From positions 1 through 64,000 of the forward strand of contig NZ_JNCA01000009.1 of NCBI RefSeq assembly GCF_000695795.1: DNA of 64,000 nt, read 5' to 3'. Below the pieces are notes generated by a model that did no database searches, had not been told where the DNA came from, and saw only the letters and a program-made list of their open reading frames with translations. This stretch comes from Flavobacterium seoulense (GTDB taxonomy: Bacteria; Bacteroidota; Bacteroidia; Flavobacteriales; Flavobacteriaceae). The position numbers and the translations under genes are program-made. Every line of letters begins with the position of its first letter. Positions within the stretch are counted from its first letter, which is position 1. Positions 30,684 to 39,809 of the stretch are shown here, one piece after another.

Positions 30684-31832
30684 CTATTTGAAAGGATTAC
30701 GTTCTTTCCATTCTAATTTTGGTTCGAAATAATGAAACGTTTTCGATACAAATAAATTCAGAAAAGGATTGTTGTGTTTCATCAATCCATACATATTTTC
30801 AGCTTTTGCACCTACTGAGCTTTTAATTTCTAATGCCGTTCTGGCAAAAATAATCCGACTGTATTTTTTATTGATAGAATAGCCTATCATGTCATATAAC
30901 ATGTTCAAATAAAGCATTTTTTCTTTTTGACAATTTTCGTCATATCCCAGGAAATAAGTGTCAATATCGCTTCCGTTTTTAATTAAGGTGTTGAAACCAA
31001 TTAATTTGTCATCTTCGAAATAACCGTAAAATAGGAACCTGTCTTTTAAGTTTTTCTTGAAAATTTCAAAATGATTTTCATCAAGATAAAAAGTATTAAA
31101 AGCCGCTTTTTTTGCCACATTCAAATACAATTTGTGAATTCGTTTGCTATGTTTTTGAATTTCTTCTAAACTCATTTTTTGTTTAGTAATTTCCGATGCT
31201 TTTTTCCGCGCTCTTTTATACTGATCGCGGTATTTTTTGGTTTTATCGGTTATGTAATCATCAAAAGAAGACCAGGAATTTTTAATGTCGAAAATCATAT
31301 TAGGCTGCGTCGAAAAACGATAAAAAGAATCAAATTCCGGACTGTCAAAATAATTGATTTCAGTTTCAGAATAATCTTTAAAAATAGTAAGATGGGGATT
31401 TTTTCCTTGTTTTTTATATTGTTTTTCTAATGCTTCAGTAGCTTGTTTTAATAATTTTAAAACGGTTGTAATAGATGCATTTTCATCCAATAAAATACCG
31501 TTTTGTCCCGTTAGCATATTATTGCCAATGATTAAAACTTTGGAGCCAAATCGTTTAAAAACAATATTTCTAATTTTTGTTCGCAGGCAATTGTCTCTTT
31601 CTCCAAAAGATGGAATTTGACTTAAGTCTAAAAATTGAGAAACAGCGATGCCGATGATTCTTTCGTTTTCAAACAAAGAAATGTAGCGACAACTCATGTT
31701 TTCCGGAGCTGCAGATTCTAAAATTTTTAAATAATCTTTAGAAAGAAAAATATTTTTTGTTGCCAAAATATCCCAATCATCAGGTAAATTTTGAACAGCA
31801 TCGTGTATTTTAAATGAAAAAGAAAAATTCAA
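30684..31832 (-). CDS. FemAB/GNAT-like acyltransferase of unknown substrate
   Basis: The 382-aa cytosolic protein has a pattern like the double-GNAT proteins (FYGYFEDDKLIGFNTLIKNG and a C-terminal YEPKLEWK-type end). A basic segment (about 195-235, KYRDQYKRARKKA) lies between the halves. No clear acetyl-CoA loop was seen. The role is not recognised beyond the fold. Confidence 0.55.
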   Translation of the reverse strand: MNFSFSFKIHDAVQNLPDDWDILATKNIFLSKDYLKILESAAPENMSCRYISLFENERIIGIAVSQFLDLSQIPSFGERDNCLRTKIRNIVFKRFGSKVLIIGNNMLTGQNGILLDENASITTVLKLLKQATEALEKQYKKQGKNPHLTIFKDYSETEINYFDSPEFDSFYRFSTQPNMIFDIKNSWSSFDDYITDKTKKYRDQYKRARKKASEITKQKMSLEEIQKHSKRIHKLYLNVAKKAAFNTFYLDENHFEIFKKNLKDRFLFYGYFEDDKLIGFNTLIKNGSDIDTYFLGYDENCQKEKMLYLNMLYDMIGYSINKKYSRIIFARTALEIKSSVGAKAENMYGLMKHNNPFLNLFVSKTFHYFEPKLEWKERNPFK

Positions 31833-31926
31833 TTGTTGAGGGAATTAATTATTTGCGAAAGTACTATTTTTAAGACTACACGATTGTTAAAACTGGAAAT
31901 TAACTAATTTTATAAAAAGAAATATT

Positions 31927-32205
31927 ATGGAAACTTATAATGAAAAAACAGCACAGGAACATTTGTCTCGATTGACAAATTGGACTTTTTCAAATAACGG
32001 TATTGAGAAAAAAATTGAGTTTAAAAATTTCAATCAGGCGCTTGGTTTTATAGTCCAAGTTGGATTATTAGCCGAAAGTCAAAACCACCATCCGGAACTT
32101 TTTAATGTTTACAATAAAGTCAATATCCGACTTTCTACTCACGATGCAAAAGGTGTGACTGATAAAGATTTTAAATTAGCCCAATCGATAGACAAGTTAT
32201 TATAA
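31927..32205 (+). CDS. phhB: Pterin-4a-carbinolamine dehydratase
   Basis: The 92-aa protein is full length with the active-site motif NHHPE (53-57) and the end motif [11 protein letters not shown]. It regenerates the pterin cofactor by dehydrating 4a-hydroxytetrahydrobiopterin. A TTG (18-nt spacer) TAATTTTA promoter-like pair lies just upstream. A hairpin terminator follows. Confidence 0.92.
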   Translation: METYNEKTAQEHLSRLTNWTFSNNGIEKKIEFKNFNQALGFIVQVGLLAESQNHHPELFNVYNKVNIRLSTHDAKGVTDKDFKLAQSIDKLL

Positions 32206-32207
32206 GA

Positions 32208-32247
32208 CATCCTCTCAAAATTGCTTAAGTGAGGATGTGTTTTTTTA
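32208..32247 (+). terminator. Terminator after the pterin dehydratase gene
   Basis: The 8-bp stem ACATCCTC/GAGGATGT is followed by GT and seven T residues. It abuts the convergent DUF1761 stop. Confidence 0.65.
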
Positions 32248-32730
32248 TTGCCAGGCACAGATAATTCCGCCCATAATTGTGAAGCAAATGGTCCAATATC
32301 CGCTATTGATAAAAGTGTATTTCCAGCTTTTTCTTTTGAATAAAGCATTGGTTGCAATCATAGGAAAAGCCAGAAAAAGTCCTGTGAGAAAACCATGAAA
32401 AGCACCATGTTTAAAAGTTCTAAAAGCAGTTCCATAATCAGCCATGAAAGCAGCATAAGAAGGTTTTGTGTCGATTGCATTTCCTCCGCCAATCATTCCA
32501 AAAGCGCCCCATTGATGGATGGTCAGGAATTGTATTATCATAGTTATTAAAAAGGCAAAAAACAGTGCCATGATAAAAATAACAGGCATTTTAGCGCCTT
32601 TCATTTTTTCTTCGGTTAAACCCGATTCTTTCATCCAGATTGTTCCAAATACTTTTGGGTTGTACCAAATAAATCCAATAAATAAGGTCGATAATGCAGC
32701 AACAAATAGTGCTAAGAAGTTAATGTTCAT
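32245..32730 (-). CDS. DUF1761 membrane protein
   Basis: The 161-aa protein has four predicted membrane helices and the family's FIGFIWYNPKVFGTIWM segment (about 18-34). The function is unknown. It stands alone, in its own transcription unit. Confidence 0.8.
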   Translation of the reverse strand: MNINFLALFVAALSTLFIGFIWYNPKVFGTIWMKESGLTEEKMKGAKMPVIFIMALFFAFLITMIIQFLTIHQWGAFGMIGGGNAIDTKPSYAAFMADYGTAFRTFKHGAFHGFLTGLFLAFPMIATNALFKRKSWKYTFINSGYWTICFTIMGGIICAWQ

Positions 32731-32861
32731 GTGGTTGGTTTTTAATTAGTTGTTCAGATATAAATAAAATATTTTGAACTTTTTTTATACTTAGATTGTA
32801 AGGATATTTCTCTTTAAAGTTAAAATTAAGTGCATTTCGTCGATTATTTTAGTGTTTAATC

Positions 32862-32869
32862 TAGATTTG
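32862..32869 (+). promoter_or_regulatory. Candidate -7 box for the LRR gene
   Basis: TAGATTTG fits TAnnTTTG and lies 37 nt before the ATG. No clear -33 box was found. Confidence 0.4.
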
Positions 32870-32905
32870 TACTACTTTTAATCCTACAAAGTAAAAATTT
32901 AGGTT

Positions 32906-33763
32906 ATGAAAAAAATAACTACTCTTGTTTTATTGGTTTTCTCTTCTTTTTCAATGCTTGCAAATACTGCACTTACTGACAAAGAAATCCTTGTTAAATT
33001 GTATGAAGCTACTAATGGTAGTGAATGGAAAGTACAATGGAATTTGTCTCAGCCAATGACTAATTGGGCGGGTGTTAAGGTAGTTAATGAGAAAGTAGTT
33101 GCTTTAGATCTTCAGGATAATAATTTGGTAGGTAATATTCCTGCTGAATTAGGAAATTTACAAAACTTACAAGAATTAAATTTACATAAAAATAGTCTTT
33201 CAGGAAGCATTCCGGCTAGTTTAGGGAATTTAAAAGAATTAAGAGTTTTAGACTTGTCTTTCAATAGTTTGTCATCAGCAATTCCTGCTTCAATTTGTAA
33301 TTTAAGTAATTTAAAAACTCTGGAATTGTACATGAATAAACTTTCAGGCGAATTACCTTCTAACTTAGGGAATTTGAAAAGTTTAGAAACTCTGGCTGTT
33401 TTTAATAATGAAATTGAAGGAACAATTCCAGTTTCATTTTATGGAATGACAACTTTAAAAACAGTATTGTTGAATAGCAATAAATTAAGAGGTACTTTAA
33501 GCCCTGACGTTGCTAATTTGACTCAACTAACTAATTTTAGTCTGTTTGAAAACAATTTTCAAGGACAAGTACCATTGTCAATTGAAAAATTGAATAATTT
33601 AAAAGAGATGAATATTTCTTATAATCAATTTAATGGATTAGTATCTAGAAAATTAGCAATGTTAGATACGCTTAACATGACTATGGTTAACGAAAGTGGT
33701 GTGGCTTATTTGATGAATGTTGCTATTGAAGTAGATAAAAGACCAATCGTGTCTGAAGAATAA
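32906..33763 (+). CDS. Secreted leucine-rich-repeat protein
   Basis: The 285-aa protein has a signal peptide (about 1-20) and an LRR cap (TDKEILVKLYEATNGSEW). About seven 24-residue repeats of plant type follow (for example LGNLQNLQELNLHKNSLSGS and IPASLGNLKELRVLDLSFNS). There is no T9SS sorting domain or membrane anchor. Repeats of this kind bind proteins or glycans. The target is unknown. Confidence 0.88.
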   Translation: MKKITTLVLLVFSSFSMLANTALTDKEILVKLYEATNGSEWKVQWNLSQPMTNWAGVKVVNEKVVALDLQDNNLVGNIPAELGNLQNLQELNLHKNSLSGSIPASLGNLKELRVLDLSFNSLSSAIPASICNLSNLKTLELYMNKLSGELPSNLGNLKSLETLAVFNNEIEGTIPVSFYGMTTLKTVLLNSNKLRGTLSPDVANLTQLTNFSLFENNFQGQVPLSIEKLNNLKEMNISYNQFNGLVSRKLAMLDTLNMTMVNESGVAYLMNVAIEVDKRPIVSEE

Positions 33764-33825
33764 TTTTTTTTTGGTTAGAAAATTGTTTTTTTTATTAAGT
33801 TAGTTTTATAATAAGTTTAGTGTTT

Positions 33826-33857
33826 AAAAGCCTGAGAAATTAATTTCTCAGGCTTTT
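33826..33857. terminator. Terminator between the LRR gene and the convergent SDR gene
   Basis: The perfect stem AAAAGCCTGAGAAATT/AATTTCTCAGGCTTTT ends in T residues and can act in both directions. It marks the left edge of the catabolic island. Confidence 0.85.
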
Positions 33858-33868
33858 TTATTTTTAGT

Positions 33869-34681
33869 TTAGACACCACTGTAAGCACTAAAACCACCAT
33901 CTACAGCGAGTACAATTCCTGTGATAAACTGCGCAGCATCACTGCATAAAAAGTGTATCGCTCCAGCTAATTCATCAGCCTCGCCAAAGCGTTTCATGGG
34001 AGTGTTATTAATAATACTGTTTCCTCTTTGAGTGTAAGAACCATCTTCGTTAGTTAGTAATTTTCTATTTTGGTTTCCAATAAAAAATCCTGGAGCAATG
34101 GCATTTACACGAATCTTACTACTGAATTTTGTAGCCATTTCTACAGCCATCCATCTTGTGAAATTTTCCATAGCTGCTTTGGAAGCAGAATACCCAACAA
34201 CCCTAGTTACCGCTCTATCTACTGTCATTGATGAGAAATTGATAATTACACCTTCTTTTTGCTTAGCCATAACTTCACCAAAAACAATCGATGGAAGTAC
34301 TGTTCCGTTTAAATTTAAATCGGTTACAGTTTGAAACGCATCCATAGATAAATCAAAAATTGTCTGGTCAGGACCTATTGTAGCACCAGGCATATTACCT
34401 CCGGCGGCATTGAGTAAAATATCAATTTTTCCGTACTGTGATAGAATACTATTTTTGGCTTTCTCTAATGATTCTCTGTCTAGGATATTAGTGGCAATTC
34501 CAAGGGCATCATAGCCATTTTTTTTGAGGCTGTCAATGCTTTTGTCTATTGTTTGCTGATCTCTTCCTAAAATGACAATTTTTACCCCGGATTCGCCCAG
34601 ATGTTCAGCAATTGAGCTTCCAAGAACTCCTGTTCCTCCTGTTATTACTGCAACTTTGTTTTTAATGTTAAATAAATTCAT
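33869..34681 (-). CDS. SDR oxidoreductase, probable fructuronate reductase (D-mannonate oxidoreductase)
   Basis: The 270-aa classical SDR has the cofactor motif TGGTGVLG (about 14-21), NAAGG and the catalytic YSASK. It ends DGGFSAYSGV, as do SDR-type D-mannonate oxidoreductases of Bacteroidetes. It would reduce D-fructuronate to D-mannonate, downstream of glucuronate. It is the last gene of the minus-strand arm, whose first gene makes glucuronate from inositol. A related gluconate-5-dehydrogenase activity is the main alternative. Confidence 0.7.
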   Translation of the reverse strand: MNLFNIKNKVAVITGGTGVLGSSIAEHLGESGVKIVILGRDQQTIDKSIDSLKKNGYDALGIATNILDRESLEKAKNSILSQYGKIDILLNAAGGNMPGATIGPDQTIFDLSMDAFQTVTDLNLNGTVLPSIVFGEVMAKQKEGVIINFSSMTVDRAVTRVVGYSASKAAMENFTRWMAVEMATKFSSKIRVNAIAPGFFIGNQNRKLLTNEDGSYTQRGNSIINNTPMKRFGEADELAGAIHFLCSDAAQFITGIVLAVDGGFSAYSGV

Positions 34682-34708
34682 TTTTTATTTTAGTAGTGTT
34701 ATGTATTC

Positions 34709-34747
34709 AAAAAGCTGCACGAATTAATAAAAATCCGTACAGCTTTT
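34709..34747 (-). terminator. Internal hairpin between nagB-PIG-L and the SDR gene
   Basis: The arms AAAAGCTG and CAGCTTTT enclose a further CG-rich pair and a 14-nt loop, with a short T run on the minus strand. It may lower, rather than stop, expression of the SDR gene. Confidence 0.55.
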
Positions 34748-34772
34748 CTCTATAAAAAAGGGTTAGTGTAGT

Positions 34773-36701
34773 TTAATATTTCCACCTTACAAAAGCCTCC
34801 ATTGCTGCATAGTTAGATAGACCAAGCTGGTCATACAATTCAGCAGTTTCTTTATTTCTGTCTTCGGCTCTTTGCCAAAATTCTCTGGCATCAGTACCTT
34901 GAAATACCACACCATCTTTTTGAGACTGGTGTTTGAAAATTCCATGTCTTTTTGCTAAAACCTGATCAGGACTCATAGGAACAGCCATTTCAATCTCGTC
35001 GATGCTCCATTCCTGCCAGGCTCCTCTGTATAACCAAAGCCAGCAATCGTTCATAAAATCTTTTGGCTTAAGATTTTTTACAGCTTCAAAAATAGCGTCT
35101 AAACAAACTTTATGTGTTCCATGAGGATCGGCTAAATCTCCTGCAGCAAATATTTGATGAGGTTTTATTTTTTCGATTAAATCCATTGTAAATTGGATAT
35201 CTTCAGCTCCTAATGGCTTTTTTTCAATAGTTCCGGTTTCATAAAAAGGCAAATCCATAAAATGAATTTGGTCATCTGTTAAACCTACAAAATGACTGGT
35301 GGCTCGCGCTTCTCCTTTTCGAATAAGTCCTTTAATGTGTCTTACTTCCGGAGTATCTATCTGGCTTGCTTTTTTGTTGTTTAAAAACTCCTGAGCTTTC
35401 TCGTAAATTGAATTGGCTTCTGGACTTTTAATGTCAAATTTTTCATTGTAATCACATACAAAACGGGCAAATCTTTCGGCTTCACTATCGGCAACGGCAA
35501 TGTTTCCTGAAGTTTGATAGGCTACATGAACTTCGTGACCTTGCTCGTGTAATCTCATAAAAGTACCACCCATACTAATAATGTCGTCATCAGGATGCGG
35601 ACTAAAAATTAGCACTCTTTTTCTAGCAGGTTCAGCACGTTCCGGACGATTACTGTCATCAGCATTTGGTTTTCCACCTGGCCATCCAGTAATAGTATTT
35701 TGTAATTTGTTGAAAATTTTGATGTTAATATCGTAAGCAGGACCTAAATCGGCTAATAGGTCACTCATTCCGTTTTCGATATAATCGGCGTCAGTAAGTC
35801 TTAGAATTGGTTTTTTTAGATCTAGTGCCATTCCTAACACTGCTTTTCGGGTCAATTTATCGGTCCAGACAATTTTTTCGACTAGCCACGGTTTGTTGAT
35901 TCGGGTTAATTTAGACGCTGCTTCCTGATCTAAAATAAAAACAGCATTATCATGTTCTTGTAGGAAAGATGCAGGAACTAAATTTGTTACAGTTCCTTCG
36001 GCAGAGGCTTTAACAATATTCGATTTTCCTTCTCCCCAAGCCAATAAAATAACTCTCTTAGCTTCCATGATTTTCTTTACTCCAAGTGTAATTGCTGTTC
36101 TTGGCGTATTACTTAATCCTGAAAAATCTTTACTTGCGGCAACTCTGGTAATATGGTCTAAAGCAACTAATCTTGTTTTTGAATTTTGTAAAGATCCTGA
36201 TTCGTTAAAGCCAATATGTCCGTTACCTCCAATTCCCAAAACCTGCAAATCGATTCCGCCCAGAGCTTCTATTTTTTCTTCATAATTAGCACAGTAGGCC
36301 TGAATTTCTTCTTTTGATAAAGTTCCATCTGGAATATTGTAATTTTCAGGTAAAATATCTACCTGATCCAATAATAATTCTTTCATGAAGCGTACATAAC
36401 TATTGATAGAATCAGGCTCCATTGGATAATATTCGTCCAGATTGAAAGTAATAACGTTTTTAAAGCTAAGACCTTCTTCTTTGTGCATTCTTACCAATTC
36501 GGCATATAAACCTTTTGGTGAAGATCCTGTGGCTAGTCCAAGAATACAAGATTGTTGCTGTTCCTGTTTTGATCTGATTAGTGCTGCAATTTCTTGTGCA
36601 ACGGCTATTGAGGCTGTTTTTGAATTTTCGAAAACCACCGTGTTGATGTTTTCAAATCTTTTTTCAAATCCAGTAGCTTTGTCAATATTGCTTTTTATCA
36701 T
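34773..36701 (-). CDS. nagB: Glucosamine-6-phosphate deaminase fused to a PIG-L deacetylase domain
   Basis: The 642-aa fusion has a NagB domain (about 20-280; FNLDEYYPM, VLGIGGNGHIGFNESG). A linker follows, then a PIG-L/LmbE domain (about 362-560) with the zinc motif HPDDD (369-373) and the later DPHGTH. NagB turns glucosamine-6-P into fructose-6-P and ammonia. The PIG-L half belongs to a family of N-deacetylases of GlcNAc-inositol-type compounds and may supply the deacetylated sugar. The fusion is known in Bacteroidetes. It lies in the operon with inositol oxygenase and the symporter (39 nt from the latter). Confidence 0.88.
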   Translation of the reverse strand: MIKSNIDKATGFEKRFENINTVVFENSKTASIAVAQEIAALIRSKQEQQQSCILGLATGSSPKGLYAELVRMHKEEGLSFKNVITFNLDEYYPMEPDSINSYVRFMKELLLDQVDILPENYNIPDGTLSKEEIQAYCANYEEKIEALGGIDLQVLGIGGNGHIGFNESGSLQNSKTRLVALDHITRVAASKDFSGLSNTPRTAITLGVKKIMEAKRVILLAWGEGKSNIVKASAEGTVTNLVPASFLQEHDNAVFILDQEAASKLTRINKPWLVEKIVWTDKLTRKAVLGMALDLKKPILRLTDADYIENGMSDLLADLGPAYDINIKIFNKLQNTITGWPGGKPNADDSNRPERAEPARKRVLIFSPHPDDDIISMGGTFMRLHEQGHEVHVAYQTSGNIAVADSEAERFARFVCDYNEKFDIKSPEANSIYEKAQEFLNNKKASQIDTPEVRHIKGLIRKGEARATSHFVGLTDDQIHFMDLPFYETGTIEKKPLGAEDIQFTMDLIEKIKPHQIFAAGDLADPHGTHKVCLDAIFEAVKNLKPKDFMNDCWLWLYRGAWQEWSIDEIEMAVPMSPDQVLAKRHGIFKHQSQKDGVVFQGTDAREFWQRAEDRNKETAELYDQLGLSNYAAMEAFVRWKY

Positions 36702-36740
36702 TGTGTTGTTTTTTTCTTGTTATAGTAGATGAGCGTTCTA

Positions 36741-38321
36741 CTAAGATAATATTATATAAATTAATAAGGTCAAAAAGACTAATATACTTCCTGCTAAATT
36801 CATCCCTGACCACGATTTTTCATATTTTTTTGACAATTCTTCTTCGTATGCAATGTTTGATTTTGAATGAGGATACATTTTTGAAACAACAAGCATAATA
36901 ATGAAGTTGAATACAAATTCAATTCCCCATAAATGCACAAAATGAATATCAAGATGCAGTACAAAAGAGGTTAGAATGTAAAAAATGAACCCAAATAATA
37001 CGCCTGCTTTTGCACCTGCGGCATTAATTTGTTTGAAAAACAATCCTGCAACCAGTATGGATGAAATAGGAATAAAAAAGATTCCGTTTAATTTTTGTAA
37101 TAAAAAATACAATCCTGCTGGCGAATAAGCCATTAATGGCGCTATGGATATAGATAATAACGCCAAAACCAAAGAAGATATTTTACCGTAATGAACTAGT
37201 TTTTCTTCGGTTACATTTTTATTAAAGCTTTTTTTGTAAATATCAATGCAAAAAATCGTGCTGGCTGCATTTAATACACTATTAAAAGTACTTAAAACCG
37301 CTCCTAATATTATTGCTGCAAAAAGTCCGTACAGGTAGGTAGGGAGTACTTTTTTTACCAGAAGCGGATAAATTAAATCAGGTTTGTCATAATATTGTTC
37401 CTGGAAATAGTAAAAACCAATTAATCCGGGAATAACAATAATTAAAGGCATTAGTAATTTCAAAATGCCTGTGTAAACTAAGCCTTTTTGGGCTTCGACT
37501 AAATCTTTAGCCCCAAAAGCTCTTTGAATAATAGACTGATTCATTCCCCAAAAATAAATTTGGTTAATCATCAATCCTGTAAAAAGAGTCGAAAAAGGCA
37601 AAACGGAATCTTCGCTGCCTATAATGTCAAATTTCTTTGGAGCAAAATGATAAATCGAACTTACGCCGTCAAAAATATTTCCTTTTCCAATTTGGTACAA
37701 AGCAATAATAGTGACTAATAATCCGCCCAGCATTAAACCAATTCCGTTGAGAGAATCTGAATAAGCAACCGCTTTTAATCCACCAAAAATGGTGTATAAG
37801 GATCCGATAATTCCTATGATAAATACGATGTATAATAAAGATTGTTCTTTAGGAATTGAAAATGCCGTAGAAAAGTCAAAAATGCTTTCGACATTAATGG
37901 CTCCGGCATATAAAACGATAGGTAATAGCGTGAATATGTAAGAGCATACTAATAAAACTGCAACTACAGAGCGAACGCTGGAATCAAAACGTTTCTCCAG
38001 AAACTCAGGGATTGTAGTCAATTTTAGCTTTAAAAACCGCGGAATAATAAAAATAGCAGCGATAACTAATGCTATTGCCGAGGTAACTTCCCAGGCAATA
38101 ACAATAATTCCGTTTTTATAAGCGCTGCCGTTCATTCCTATTAAATGTTCGGTGGAAATGTTAGTTAACAGCATTGATCCTGCAATAACAGGAGCGGTTA
38201 AACTTTTTCCAGCAAAAAAATAACCATTTGAAGTGTTAAGATTATCTTTTCGAAGCTTATAGCTGGTATAAAAAACAACCAGAAGTGTGAATCCAAAAAA
38301 GCCCAGATAAGTGTATAACAT
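36741..38321 (-). CDS. Sodium:solute symporter (SSS family)
   Basis: The 526-aa protein has about 13-14 membrane helices and SSS motifs (GLKAVAYSDSLNG, GAVLSTFNSVLNAASTIF). SSS members carry sugars, inositol, sialic acid and uronates with Na+. It lies 32 nt downstream of inositol oxygenase, so myo-inositol or a sugar or uronate released by the island's enzymes is the likely cargo. This is inferred from position only. Confidence 0.85.
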   Translation of the reverse strand: MLYTYLGFFGFTLLVVFYTSYKLRKDNLNTSNGYFFAGKSLTAPVIAGSMLLTNISTEHLIGMNGSAYKNGIIVIAWEVTSAIALVIAAIFIIPRFLKLKLTTIPEFLEKRFDSSVRSVVAVLLVCSYIFTLLPIVLYAGAINVESIFDFSTAFSIPKEQSLLYIVFIIGIIGSLYTIFGGLKAVAYSDSLNGIGLMLGGLLVTIIALYQIGKGNIFDGVSSIYHFAPKKFDIIGSEDSVLPFSTLFTGLMINQIYFWGMNQSIIQRAFGAKDLVEAQKGLVYTGILKLLMPLIIVIPGLIGFYYFQEQYYDKPDLIYPLLVKKVLPTYLYGLFAAIILGAVLSTFNSVLNAASTIFCIDIYKKSFNKNVTEEKLVHYGKISSLVLALLSISIAPLMAYSPAGLYFLLQKLNGIFFIPISSILVAGLFFKQINAAGAKAGVLFGFIFYILTSFVLHLDIHFVHLWGIEFVFNFIIMLVVSKMYPHSKSNIAYEEELSKKYEKSWSGMNLAGSILVFLTLLIYIILS

Positions 38322-38353
38322 GACAAATGGTTATTAAGTTAATAGGTCTCTTT

Positions 38354-39232
38354 TTAGAATTTTAATTTAGCTGGTAAATATTTAGCTACCAACTCTTCGT
38401 AATAAGGACGTAATGCTTTAGAATCTGGTTTTACAGGAGCCTTTGTGTACAAATCATAAGGATTGAATTTTTTTACCCATTCAAACATTTCAATGTCTTT
38501 TTCGACCATCAAATGCGTGTAAGCATTTTCCCTGTGTTGTGAATAGAATGAATGGTAACGAATCATGTATAAAGCAGGTTCTGGCAAATAATCCTTCATG
38601 ATTTGGTACAAATATTCGTCATGTCCCCAACTCATTTTTACATTGTCTAAACCGCAATTAGGTGAATAAACACCGTATTTAGTATTGTATTTTTCGTTAG
38701 TGCTGTCTGGATTTGCAGCGAAAAATTCAGGATATACAATTTTATCTGAGAATTGACAGCCTACAGGGAAAGTATCTCCTACAACAGCCCATTGCGGTTC
38801 GCCAAAAAGGCATAATACTTTACCTATATCGTGTAAAAATCCTGTAAGCACAAACCAGTCTGGATGGCCATCGGCACGAATAGCTTCGGAAGTTTGTAAT
38901 AAATGCTGAAATTGGTCTAAATCAATATCCGGATCACTATCATCAACTAAAGTGTTTAAGAAATCAACGGCTTCCCATAGCGACATTTCTTTTCGGTCAA
39001 ATTTCAGGAATTCTTTTTCTTTTTCGCATACAAAATCATAGGTTTGATAAGTATGATTGATTCTGTAAAATTCTTTTACTATTTCTACTCTTTCTGAATC
39101 TACATAGTTTCTAAATTCTTCTTCTGTTTTCTCAGCTGCAGGATCAGGATAACGTTCAATTAAGTTTTCTTCCCAATCATCAATTTGATCCATTGGATTA
39201 TTGAATTTGTCTGAATTATTGATGCTCTTCAT
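38354..39232 (-). CDS. myo-Inositol oxygenase
   Basis: The 292-aa protein closely follows the animal enzyme over most of its length ([13 protein letters not shown], then [34 protein letters not shown]). All six di-iron ligands are present at the expected spacing: H110, H134, D135, H204, H227 and D260. The enzyme cleaves myo-inositol with O2 to D-glucuronate. It is the first gene of the minus arm, with its own promoter 56-84 nt upstream. Confidence 0.95.
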   Translation of the reverse strand: MKSINNSDKFNNPMDQIDDWEENLIERYPDPAAEKTEEEFRNYVDSERVEIVKEFYRINHTYQTYDFVCEKEKEFLKFDRKEMSLWEAVDFLNTLVDDSDPDIDLDQFQHLLQTSEAIRADGHPDWFVLTGFLHDIGKVLCLFGEPQWAVVGDTFPVGCQFSDKIVYPEFFAANPDSTNEKYNTKYGVYSPNCGLDNVKMSWGHDEYLYQIMKDYLPEPALYMIRYHSFYSQHRENAYTHLMVEKDIEMFEWVKKFNPYDLYTKAPVKPDSKALRPYYEELVAKYLPAKLKF

Positions 39233-39287
39233 TTTTATTTGGTTTTTATGTGATAGCGTATTTTTTTGTCTGTCTGATTGACTATTT

Positions 39288-39316
39288 CAAAATTACAGAC
39301 ATCTTGTTTTTGCAAA
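39288..39316 (-). promoter_or_regulatory. Inositol oxygenase operon promoter
   Basis: Reading the minus strand, TTTG (39316-39313), a 17-nt spacer and TAATTTTG (39295-39288) match the Bacteroidetes consensus exactly. The -33 box directly abuts the regulatory repeat at 39317-39326. Confidence 0.7.
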
Positions 39317-39347
39317 ATGGATAAATGATTCAAAAACATGGATAAAT
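39317..39347 (-). promoter_or_regulatory. Tandem regulator sites upstream of inositol oxygenase
   Basis: ATTTATCCAT (minus strand) occurs twice, at 39317-39326 and 39338-39347, with a 21-bp period (two helical turns). The nearer copy touches the -33 box. This is the layout expected for an AraC-type hybrid two-component activator, such as the one encoded at 63423. Confidence 0.6.
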
Positions 39348-39739
39348 TTTTCAGAATAATATCTTTTAGCGAATTAATTACATTGTATTTATTAGGATAG
39401 AATGATATGGATTTTATTTTTTGAACTTCAAATACTTTTCTCCTTCATAATATATAGGAGGAACTCCTTATATAATAGTGTTGTTTTACCCAATTATGTT
39501 TTCGGACATGAATTTTGAATAAAAACCAACTTGTTTTTTCACTTCGAATGTTAAAAACAGCTAAAAAATTAACTTAACTATTTACTAAAGCAAGATTTTA
39601 GGTTTGTAAAAGCTAAAGTATTGTGAATTAAGGCCTTTTTTGATTATAATTTAAAAAATTAAGGTTTAAAAAATGCAAAATGTAATTTTTGTGCTGTTTT
39701 TTAAGGCTTATTTGACTGGATTTTATATGTTTTTGATGA

Positions 39740-39749
39740 ATTTATCCAT
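39740..39749 (+). promoter_or_regulatory. Regulator site upstream of susC
   Basis: ATTTATCCAT, identical to the two boxes before inositol oxygenase and in the same orientation relative to its gene, ends right at the susC -33 box. A second copy 21 bp upstream is at best degenerate (about 5 of 10 matches). Confidence 0.6.
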
Positions 39750-39778
39750 TTCGAAGAACGGCTTTACTGTTAATTTTA
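39750..39778 (+). promoter_or_regulatory. susC promoter
   Basis: TTCG (weak -33), a 17-nt spacer and TAATTTTA (near-consensus -7) repeat the geometry of the inositol oxygenase promoter, with poorer boxes. Expression probably depends on the activator bound at 39740-39749. Confidence 0.55.
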
Positions 39779-39809
39779 CCATAATATTATTAACTAATAC
39801 TAATTAAAA

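Larger units (their letters stand above)
39233..39809. other. Divergent regulatory region of the catabolic island
   Basis: The 577-bp spacer has no gene. The MIOX promoter and two box copies lie at the left end, and the susC promoter with one box copy at the right end. In the centre, an imperfect palindrome, ATATAGGAG-GAA-CTCCTTATAT (39451-39474), could be a further operator or a hairpin. The rest is AT-rich with nothing recognised. Confidence 0.6.
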
